This document shows positions 1 to 4,262 of a stretch of DNA of 7,549 bases, one piece after another; within the stretch, counting starts at the first letter, position 1, and the number at the start of each line of letters is the position of its first letter. The position numbers and the translations under genes were made by a program. The stretch is from JAWXCH01 sp034440595. Lineage in GTDB: Bacteria; Planctomycetota; Planctomycetia; Pirellulales; JALHPA01. The DNA lies in assembly GCA_034440595.1 (NCBI GenBank), contig JAWXCH010000316.1, positions 1 to 7,549 of the forward strand. The letters run 5' to 3'. The notes below the pieces were generated by a model that was not told the origin of the DNA, searched no databases, and was given only the letters and a program-made list of their open reading frames with translations.

Positions 1-1
1 A

Positions 2-70
2 CCGGTCGCCGAGCAATGGGACGTCCGAGAGTACCCGCCGGCGGTGGTCGGAATCCTAACCAAAGAGTAA
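2..70 (+). CDS. C-terminal fragment of an upstream gene (partial)
   Basis: The frame starting at base 2 is open from the window edge to a TAA at 68-70. It reads PVAEQWDVREYPPAVVGILT followed by KE. The composition is protein-like, and the stop lies 20 bases before the ATG of the next gene, a normal same-strand spacing. Only 22 residues are visible, so no family can be assigned. The fragment is too short to exclude a chance open frame, but it argues against the longer start at 16 for the next gene, because that start would overlap this frame. Confidence 0.4.
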   Translation, partial: PVAEQWDVREYPPAVVGILTKE

Positions 71-90
71 GCCAAAAAAAGGCAAGCAGT

Positions 91-432
91 ATGGACCTGG
101 ATGACGAGCTTTGCCTCTGCTTTCACGTGACGAAGCGCAAGGTCATCAACTTCCTTCGCGTCGAAAAGCCACGCCGACCGGGGCAGCTCAGCGAGTGCTT
201 TGGAGCAGGCACCGGGTGCGGCTGGTGCCGGCCGTTTTTGGAAAAGCTCTGGAACGCAGCGCGACAAGAAGGGGTTGTGGAGGCCGACTTGCCCACTGCC
301 AGCGATTACGCGAAGCAACGCTCCAAGTATGTCCATTCTGGCGGAGGCGTGCCTCCAGCGGGTGCAACACCGGTCGATCTGGATTTAAGCGATGACGGCA
401 GCGAGGGAGCGGGCACCAGCGCCGACACGTAA
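91..432 (+). CDS. Stand-alone BFD-like [2Fe-2S]-binding protein
   Basis: This 113-aa protein carries the bacterioferritin-associated-ferredoxin (BFD) type cluster fold near its N-terminus. A CxC pair (C8, C10) in LCLCFHVTK is followed by C43 and C46 in GTGCGWC, with an extra C36 in SECFG. In the BFD family four cysteines spaced C-x-C...C-x2-C hold a [2Fe-2S] cluster, and the fold occurs both as a small ferredoxin and as a domain of larger oxidoreductases. Here it stands alone. Residues 1-65 or so are the domain. Residues 75-113 form a low-complexity, Ser/Gly/Asp-rich acidic tail with no recognisable fold. I chose ATG 91 over ATG 16 because the family homology begins at once after it, and because an upstream reading frame ends at 70. 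The SD is weak (AAGG at 79-82). The role is cytosolic electron transfer or iron handling by family analogy; no bacterioferritin gene is visible here. Confidence 0.85.
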   Translation: MDLDDELCLCFHVTKRKVINFLRVEKPRRPGQLSECFGAGTGCGWCRPFLEKLWNAARQEGVVEADLPTASDYAKQRSKYVHSGGGVPPAGATPVDLDLSDDGSEGAGTSADT

Positions 433-467
433 CCGGTCAATCGGGCGTCTCGCAGGTTTCTGTGACC

Positions 468-746
468 TTAGATCGCCAGAAACGCGCACAAGAAGCCGAG
501 ATTCAACGCCACGGTGAAGCGGCTGTGCAGAGTGGACTCGATCCAGAAATGATCGATCGCCGACCAAACGAACAACGCCGAGGTTAGCAGCATCGTCGCC
601 ATGCCCATCGTCAGGGAAAATTGCCCCAGGGCATATCTTCCTTGAAAGCCGAGCACCTCGGCATATCGCGCTGCCATAAAGAACCCAACGACGTTTAAAA
701 GCGACAAAACGCCGCAACTAGAAAATGCGGGCAACCACTTGGTCAT
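468..746 (-). CDS. Small predicted three-helix membrane protein, unknown function
   Basis: A 92-aa protein dominated by hydrophobic stretches at about residues 5-26, 42-66 and 74-92, consistent with three transmembrane helices and very short loops. The ATG at 744-746 is preceded on the minus strand by GAGA as a weak ribosome site. The gene is convergent with the BFD-like gene, with a 35-base gap between the two stops, and no clear terminator sits in the gap. I do not recognise a family. The ORF is short, but the strongly membrane-like composition in this one frame makes it more credible than the overlapping minus-strand frame at 385-717, which is Arg-rich and shadow-like. It could still be a spurious call. 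Confidence 0.55.
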   Translation of the reverse strand: MTKWLPAFSSCGVLSLLNVVGFFMAARYAEVLGFQGRYALGQFSLTMGMATMLLTSALFVWSAIDHFWIESTLHSRFTVALNLGFLCAFLAI

Positions 747-1058
747 ATGGCAATTCTCGTTGACAGGAGCAGCAGGTAGGTCGATGCGGTGAAATCTGGC
801 AACTCGGCAGGAGTCTTGATGATAATCTCTGTGCGGGACAAAAAAAGAGCGATTTGACAGCGGAAAACCGCAATGTCGATGCTAGCTTAGATGCTCACCA
901 AATAGAGCTTTGTCGGTCTGACCACGCCCGACCGGCTGCTCCGTTCTGTCGCTCAAATAGGCCAGAACTACCAACTGGCAATAAACAAGAAAATGCGTTA
1001 AAATACCCCTCGTCGTCACGACATTTGTTCAGGATAGGCCTTTTTGAGAGAAACTGGA
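747..1058. other. 312-bp intergenic region between divergent genes
   Basis: This stretch separates the membrane-protein gene (minus) from the 98-aa gene (plus) and should hold the promoters of both. I see no convincing coding frame: the short frames here start on weak codons and lack family-like composition. There is a TTGACA at 854-859, but no matching -10 at the right distance, and a trivial GCGG-AAAA-CCGC hairpin just after it. The only reasonable promoter candidate is the one listed at 975-1004. I see no tRNA, repeat array or riboswitch-like structure. Confidence 0.6.
975..1004 (+). promoter_or_regulatory. Candidate sigma70-type promoter for the 98-aa gene
   Basis: CTGGCA at 975-980 (4 of 6 match to TTGACA) and TAAAAT at 999-1004 (5 of 6 match to TATAAT) are separated by 18 bases. 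They lie about 55 bases upstream of the start at 1059. This comes from reading by eye; consensus promoters are less reliable in non-model phyla. Confidence 0.28.
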
Positions 1059-1355
1059 ATGGCTCGCAAGGTATTAAGTCGTAAGGTGTTGCGTGCTGAG
1101 AATGATGCTGCCGAGGCATCCGCAGAGAAGCCAGTCAAGAAGGTCAAGAAGGCCGCCGTCCGCAAAAGTCGCAACAAGGTCGCCAAGGAAGTCCGCCTGA
1201 AGGCCTTTTGGGGTGTCTTCAATCAATCCATGAAGCGGATTGCTATCTTTGAATACTCCGATCGCAAGCAGGCCGACAAGAAGGCGACCGACCTGACCGC
1301 CTCGGGCAAGACCCCGCACTTTGTGCAGTTGGTCAAAGAAGCGATTGAGGCTTAG
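1059..1355 (+). CDS. Small basic conserved-hypothetical protein with Lys/Ala-rich N-terminal tail
   Basis: A 98-aa protein in two parts. Residues 1-45 are Lys/Ala/Arg/Val-rich (KPVKKVKKAAVRK and similar), resembling a disordered histone-H1-like or nucleoid-binding tail. Residues 47-98 form a more ordered block with alternating hydrophobics (AFWGVFNQSMKRIAIFEYSD, then GKTPHFVQLVKEAIEA). That block resembles a small family I associate with planctomycete genomes, with no assigned function. The start at ATG 1059 is preferred over TTG 1044 because GAGAG (1046-1050) sits 8 bases before it and the protein reads naturally from MARKVL. A basic tail plus a small domain suggests nucleic-acid or ribosome association, but that is inference from composition only. 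The gene is monocistronic, convergent with the barstar gene, and ends in a small hairpin at 1355-1370. Confidence 0.8.
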   Translation: MARKVLSRKVLRAENDAAEASAEKPVKKVKKAAVRKSRNKVAKEVRLKAFWGVFNQSMKRIAIFEYSDRKQADKKATDLTASGKTPHFVQLVKEAIEA

Positions 1356-1370
1356 AGCAGCCTGCTGCTC
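1355..1370. terminator. Small hairpin between convergent genes, possible terminator
   Basis: GAGCAG (1355-1360), loop CCTG, CTGCTC (1365-1370) form a perfect 6-bp stem that starts at the last base of the TAG of the 98-aa gene. It lies in the 37-base gap before the convergent barstar gene. Neither flank has a run of T on its transcribed strand, so it is a weak intrinsic terminator at best. Confidence 0.35.
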
Positions 1371-1392
1371 GTTCTGCAATTGGCCAGCACAT

Positions 1393-1761
1393 CTAACGTT
1401 GTAGTGTCTGTTGCGCCGAGGTTGGAAACAGCACGCGGACAGGGTAGTCCGTTCCGCGGCTTTTCTGAATCACACCTTGCAGCAGGTCCAGGTAGACCGG
1501 CAATTGCAATCGCCCCAGAGGTGCGTCCGATTGGTGCCAGATCAGGACACCTGACTTTGGCAGCCACGACAGGTCCAGCAGGCATTCTTCCAAGGCGTCC
1601 CAGTTCTCGCCAAAGTAGGGGGGGAACTCCAACGACTGCTGATACCGGGCCAGCAGTTTCTCTTTGCTACGGACACCAGGACCGATTGGCACCACGCGCC
1701 AATTGCTATGGTCCTGCGGCAATGCATCCACGAACTCGAATACAACGTTCTGTGGCGGCAT
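1393..1761 (-). CDS. Barstar-family ribonuclease inhibitor (immunity protein)
   Basis: This 122-aa protein matches the barstar family in its core. Residues 36-62 read as helix 1, then PPYFGENWDALEECLLDL, the counterpart of barstar's PEYYGENLDALWDCL. In barstar Y29, D35 and D39 plug the barnase active site. The equivalents here are Y49, D55 and E59, so the acidic contact surface is kept. The N-terminal 35 residues and the C-terminal strand (PVRVLFPTS) are longer than in the 90-aa Bacillus protein. The gene lies 4 bases after the stop of the ribonuclease gene on the same strand, and a GAAG a few bases upstream can serve as SD, so the two are almost certainly co-transcribed. Expected role: tight binding and neutralisation of the neighbouring RNase in the cytoplasm before export. 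Family assignment is firm; pairing with the neighbour is inferred from order and known barnase-barstar biology. Confidence 0.9.
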   Translation of the reverse strand: MPPQNVVFEFVDALPQDHSNWRVVPIGPGVRSKEKLLARYQQSLEFPPYFGENWDALEECLLDLSWLPKSGVLIWHQSDAPLGRLQLPVYLDLLQGVIQKSRGTDYPVRVLFPTSAQQTLQR

Positions 1762-1765
1762 GCGG

Positions 1766-2338
1766 CTACTTCAGTTTGACAAACGACTTGTAGTGATTTG
1801 GCGTGTACCATATATCCCCATTCTTGCCGGTCACCACACGTTGTGGACCGGGCAAGGGGTAGTCGGGCGTAGGGTGAACCCATTCGCGATAGTACCCCGC
1901 CGGTCGCGACGGGAGCCGTCGCTCGCGATTCTCAAAAACCGAGCCGTCGTTCTTGTAGTCCAGGCGTTCATTTCTGGCGATGCGATCAACCGTGGGACTG
2001 ACATCTACCGAGCCATCGTAGATCAACTGGCCGGACTGGTCCTTGACGCGGACATTTGAGATCCGCAGGTTGGCTCGACCGTCGAACTCTTCCCGCTCGT
2101 CAGCAGCAGACTGAGTATTGCTGCCAGTGCGAGCTTTTACATCTGCCCCGGTCCAGTGGTCAAAATTAACAAAGACGTACAGCAGCAAAAAGAAGCCAAT
2201 TCCGCTGGCAACGCGAACAGCCCACCAGCGCGGGCTTTGCAGCTTGGCCTTCAGATTCTCGCTGGCGGCAGCCACCATGTCGGCCTTTTCGGCCTGAGTT
2301 AGCGGCTTTTTGCTGCGGGGTGAGTTGCTATATGCCAC
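1766..2338 (-). CDS. Membrane-anchored barnase/RNase Sa-type guanyl-specific ribonuclease
   Basis: A 190-aa protein. Residues 1-40 are basic and polar, about 41-59 are a hydrophobic helix (SGIGFFLLLYVFVNF), 60-105 are a linker, and about 106-190 are a microbial RNase domain of the N1/T1/Sa/barnase family. The guanine-recognition loop is FENRE (135-139; RNase Sa FQNRE). The catalytic base is E152 in YYREW (barnase E73, Sa E54). R167 matches barnase R87, and H182 in NHYKSF matches barnase H102. All key residues are present, so the domain should be active: cleavage of RNA 3' of guanine. There is no cleavable-looking signal peptide. Charge bias (many K/R before the helix) predicts N-in, with the RNase domain outside the inner membrane. 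The start is GTG 2338, without a clear SD; ATG 2278, preceded by AAAAGG 5 bases upstream, would give 170 aa and keep the anchor. The barstar gene follows 4 bases downstream. Confidence 0.88.
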   Translation of the reverse strand: MAYSNSPRSKKPLTQAEKADMVAAASENLKAKLQSPRWWAVRVASGIGFFLLLYVFVNFDHWTGADVKARTGSNTQSAADEREEFDGRANLRISNVRVKDQSGQLIYDGSVDVSPTVDRIARNERLDYKNDGSVFENRERRLPSRPAGYYREWVHPTPDYPLPGPQRVVTGKNGDIWYTPNHYKSFVKLK

Positions 2339-2588
2339 AGTTGGTTCACGCGGAGTTAGGAACGTTTGCCGCAGGCGTCAATCAGGCACGGCATCAATCA
2401 GCATACGAGCGACTGATGACAAGGTCAACGAAATGGCTGTCAAACGGTTTGTGGCACTAGCTAGCCGATTGTGCGAGTCGGAGATAGCCGTAGGATGCAT
2501 AATTTGCCAGAGAACTGACGTGGTGGTATGTTGAACTTTAGCGGTGCTGAATGGCTTGGAATGCCAGCTTGGGGCGGTATTGAATACT
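2339..2588. other. Divergent intergenic region between two toxin-type operons
   Basis: About 250 bases separate the RNase/barstar operon (leftward) from the helical-protein/MazF pair (rightward), and both promoters must lie here. The best rightward boxes I see are TTGTGC (2469-2474) and TAGGAT (2491-2496) with a 16-base gap, which is weak. A short palindrome CTAGCTAG lies at 2457-2464. The open frame through this region on the plus strand is not protein-like. The GTG at 2544 would extend the next gene by 15 residues. Confidence 0.45.
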
Positions 2589-3029
2589 ATGATCATCACG
2601 CCTGACTCTCTTGAATTGCGAATCGCACAGCAGAGCGTGGAGCATTTTCGCGAATGCCACGACGAGCTGACGAGGCATTCCAGTGCCGTAGACCGTGACG
2701 CGTACAGCGAGCTGCTAGCCAGCGGCATCAGTGCCTGCAAGCAACTGGAACGGGCGGAGAGCACCTTCCTCCGAGGCTTCAAACTAGGCTTGATCGAAGA
2801 TCCGGCACTCTTTGAAAGTGCGCTGCGTGTGCTGTATTCCCAATTGCAAATTCTCTGGCAAGAAAACGCGCATTGGATCGATGACATGACCGCCCCCATC
2901 CCGGCACCAGCAAATCTCGAAGAGTATAGTCAGTGCGGCGAAAAGATTGATGAACGATTAGCGGAGATGGGCCAGCTATACCTTTTGCGGGCCCGCCGAG
3001 TCGAAAAATTCTTGAAGGAGCCGTGGTGA
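2589..3029 (+). CDS. Predicted all-helical protein, candidate antitoxin partner of the MazF-like toxin
   Basis: A 146-aa soluble protein with heptad-like Leu/Ala/Glu patterning throughout and predicted helices at about 6-32, 36-70, 73-97 and 108-143. A Pro-rich break (APIPAPAN) lies at 102-109. I do not recognise the family, and I see no AbrB/MazE, ribbon-helix-helix or helix-turn-helix signature. ATG 2589 is chosen over GTG 2544 because the upstream 15 residues add nothing family-like and neither start has a good SD. Its TGA (3027-3029) overlaps the GTG start of the MazF-like gene, the tight coupling typical of antitoxin-toxin pairs, with the antitoxin first. The basic C-terminus (RARRVEKFLKEPW) could be the toxin-binding segment, as in many antitoxins, but this is inference from position only. 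It is nearly twice the usual MazE length. It may be an unrelated gene that simply shares the operon. Confidence 0.7.
   Translation: MIITPDSLELRIAQQSVEHFRECHDELTRHSSAVDRDAYSELLASGISACKQLERAESTFLRGFKLGLIEDPALFESALRVLYSQLQILWQENAHWIDDMTAPIPAPANLEEYSQCGEKIDERLAEMGQLYLLRARRVEKFLKEPW
3015..3020 (+). promoter_or_regulatory. Strong SD that fixes the MazF-like start
   Basis: AAGGAG lies inside the 3' end of the helical-protein gene. It is 5 bases from GTG 3026, 2 bases from GTG 3023 and 20 from ATG 3041. The 5-base spacing favours GTG 3026, which makes a GTGA overlap with the preceding stop and implies translational coupling. It is one of the best ribosome sites in the window. Confidence 0.7.
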
Positions 3030-3394
3030 GTTCATCGGTCATGTGGGGTGATATATTTCTATATCTTCCGCCTCCAGAATTTGTGCGCGACTACGCGTTC
3101 CAGGAGCGTCCCGTTTTGGTCGTTTCTCCTGACGAATTAATGGATGAGAGTTATTTCATGTGCGTCCCATTCTATTCCCAACGGCTAGAATCTAGGCGGG
3201 CACAGGGCAACTGCGTTGCGTTCGTTAAGGGCGAATGCGGGTTGTCCAAGGATTGTGTTGCAAAGTGCGATGAATTACAGCGTTATCAGGTCACCGAGCT
3301 GGATTTTCGTCGTGGGAAAATTGGCAGCCTCTCGCCGGATAAATTTGCTCCTATTGCTAACGCGATTTTACACAAATCGCTACCCAAGCCTTAG
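3026..3394 (+). CDS. MazF/PemK-like toxin (probable endoribonuclease)
   Basis: This 122-aa protein follows the MazF/PemK plan from end to end. It has WGDIFLYLPP at 7-16 (family RGDIW), ERPVLVVSPDE at 27-37 (family RPVVVV), MCVPFYSQR at 45-53, GLSKDCVAKCDEL at 72-84 (family GLPKDSVV.CDQI) and KIGSLSPDKF at 98-107 (family KIGRLSPEE). Length is usual for MazF (110-120 aa). The conserved Arg of the RP motif (R28) is kept. The family Thr of the V-P-I-T-S strand appears replaced by Tyr50, with Ser51 beside it, so activity or sequence preference may differ. MazF toxins cut mRNA at short motifs in the cytoplasm. The gene is coupled to the preceding helical protein by the GTGA overlap and a strong SD, and no MazE-like gene is present. 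Five cysteines (46, 63, 71, 77, 81) are unusual for the family. Fold assignment is firm; activity is inferred. Confidence 0.85.
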   Translation: MSSSVMWGDIFLYLPPPEFVRDYAFQERPVLVVSPDELMDESYFMCVPFYSQRLESRRAQGNCVAFVKGECGLSKDCVAKCDELQRYQVTELDFRRGKIGSLSPDKFAPIANAILHKSLPKP

Positions 3395-3416
3395 GAAAAC
3401 TTTCAGATTTCGCCGC

Positions 3417-4076
3417 ATGCCATCTCCAATCATGTCTTCATCTGAACTGCCCCCCGCAATTGCATCACTGCTGGCCGCTCTGCCCCTCAATCCGCTTGGG
3501 CCTGGCGCTGCCGATGACCAGACGGTCCAGCCTATTCAACGCACTCCGCTCGCCGACTTGTTCGCTCCGCATCAGATCATCGATCGCACAATGGCTCAGG
3601 CGGCAGTCGCTGGACTGCTGCTGCTGGCCGACGAGCTGGACGCCTCGCACAACATCAGCCAGTCGATCGACAATGCGACCGGCAGCTACTGGCACGGTAT
3701 CATGCACCGTCGCGAGCCGGATTTCTCCAACGCCAAATATTGGTTTCACCGCGTGCGGCAACACCCGGCTTGTCCGGCTGTCCACCATGCGGCCCAGGAG
3801 ATCGCGCAGCAATTTGCCGATCGGCAGGCACTCGACCCGCGCGCACGCTTCCTCCTGATACAAAACGCGTGGGACGCCAGCGCCTTTGTCGACCTGTGTG
3901 CATCGGCCACGGCACTTTGGCACCGCCGAGTTACGCTGCACCCGGTGGTGCAACATCCGGGCGAGCGGGATGCATCTGAGAATCTGGAACAATTATGCCG
4001 AGAGGTGCAGCGCCGCGAGTGTGAATTGCTCCTGGCATACTGCGTTGAGCAGGCCATCGGGGGCAGAAAGGCATAA
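3417..4076 (+). CDS. Conserved hypothetical protein with HGIMHRREPD block
   Basis: A 219-aa soluble protein with no signal peptide or membrane helix. The centre (about 88-118) holds a striking run of hydrophilic and aromatic residues, GSYWHGIMHRREPDFSNAK followed by YWFHRV, which resembles a conserved-hypothetical family I associate with planctomycetes and some other phyla but cannot name. The density of His/Arg/Glu/Asp/Tyr/Trp there looks like a catalytic or binding site (H93, H97, R98, R99, E100, D102). The remainder is Ala/Leu-rich and helical. Start choices are ATG 3417 or ATG 3432; neither has a well-spaced SD (AGGAAA at 3393-3398 is too far), so the first six residues are uncertain. It follows the MazF-like gene by 22 bases and may be read through from it, but the composition gives no functional link. 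A strong hairpin overlaps its stop codon. Function unknown. Confidence 0.8.
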   Translation: MPSPIMSSSELPPAIASLLAALPLNPLGPGAADDQTVQPIQRTPLADLFAPHQIIDRTMAQAAVAGLLLLADELDASHNISQSIDNATGSYWHGIMHRREPDFSNAKYWFHRVRQHPACPAVHHAAQEIAQQFADRQALDPRARFLLIQNAWDASAFVDLCASATALWHRRVTLHPVVQHPGERDASENLEQLCREVQRRECELLLAYCVEQAIGGRKA

Positions 4077-4095
4077 CTACTCTCGTTATGGCCTT
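4068..4095 (+). terminator. Strong hairpin overlapping the stop of the 219-aa gene
   Basis: AAGGCATAAC (4068-4077), a 7-base loop, and GTTATGGCCTT (4085-4095) pair as a 10-bp stem with one bulged G (4091). The TAA stop of the gene lies in the left arm. The plus-strand tail (AAAATTG) is not T-rich, so it may act as a pause or mRNA-stabilising structure rather than a classic intrinsic terminator. It is well placed to separate this gene from the transporter operon. Confidence 0.5.
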
Positions 4096-4134
4096 AAAAT
4101 TGCTTGTGAAACGGTCGGCGGGCCATTAAAATTG
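4090..4134 (+). repeat. Imperfect direct repeat in the transporter leader (candidate operator pair)
   Basis: GGCCTTAAAATTG at 4090-4102 recurs as GGCCATTAAAATTG at 4121-4134. The shared TTAAAATTG cores are 32 bases apart, about three helical turns, so both copies would face the same side of the DNA. The second copy contains the proposed -10 box. The arrangement suits a repressor site, but chance similarity in AT-rich sequence is possible. Confidence 0.4.
4104..4132 (+). promoter_or_regulatory. Candidate sigma70-type promoter of the sugar transporter operon
   Basis: TTGTGA (4104-4109; 4 of 6) and TAAAAT (4127-4132; 5 of 6) have an ideal 17-base spacer. The implied 5' leader is about 125 bases and contains a near-palindrome and a short leader ORF. 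This is the best promoter-like pair in the intergenic gap before the binding-protein gene. Confidence 0.42.
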
Positions 4135-4162
4135 TGCTGCGGCAGGGGGATGTCGCAACGCT

Positions 4163-4177
4163 GTGACGCCGCGACAC
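4163..4177. promoter_or_regulatory. Near-palindrome, candidate operator downstream of the promoter
   Basis: GTGACGC-C-GCGACAC is a 15-bp near-palindrome (6 of 7 half-site matches) about 30 bases after the proposed -10 box. An overlapping perfect pair TGTCGC (4151-4156) / GCGACA (4171-4176) could instead form an RNA hairpin. A position just downstream of the promoter fits a repressor roadblock. It is not a standard LacI-type operator sequence. Confidence 0.38.
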
Positions 4178-4224
4178 TGTTTAGGCCATTCTGGCTTGAA
4201 CGGTTTCCACGCATTGGATGCATC

Positions 4225-4260
4225 ATGCCTCAGGGTAAATATCTTTACGGAGCGCAATAG
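4225..4260 (+). CDS. Possible 11-codon leader ORF before the binding-protein gene
   Basis: ATG at 4225 opens a frame reading MPQGKYLYGAQ, ending in TAG at 4258-4260, just two bases before the ATG of the lipoprotein gene. The SD of the main gene (GGAG, 4249-4252) lies inside it, so ribosomes finishing the leader could influence main-gene initiation. Its own ribosome site is poor, and 11 codons occur easily by chance. Confidence 0.22.
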   Translation: MPQGKYLYGAQ

Positions 4261-4262
4261 CA

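Noticed and set aside
434..467. Inverted repeat GGTCA...TGACC between the first two convergent genes as a terminator
   Set aside because: Only 5 bp with a 24-base loop and no T-run; expected by chance.
385..717. 110-aa minus-strand frame overlapping the small membrane protein
   Set aside because: Arg-rich, no hydrophobic or domain pattern, and it runs into the BFD-like gene. The membrane-protein frame at 468-746 is more protein-like.
854..1084. 76-aa plus-strand frame in the intergenic region before the 98-aa gene
   Set aside because: Weak start codon, no SD, no recognisable pattern, and it overlaps the start of the 98-aa gene in another frame.
2378..2899. 173-aa minus-strand open frame opposite the helical-protein gene
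   Set aside because: Ser/Cys-rich shadow composition, and it overlaps a plus-strand gene that is tightly coupled to the MazF-like gene.
3886..4260. 124-aa open frame on the plus strand across the end of the 219-aa gene
   Set aside because: It overlaps the real gene in another frame and has Cys/Arg-rich shadow composition. Only its last 11 codons are kept, as a low-confidence leader ORF.
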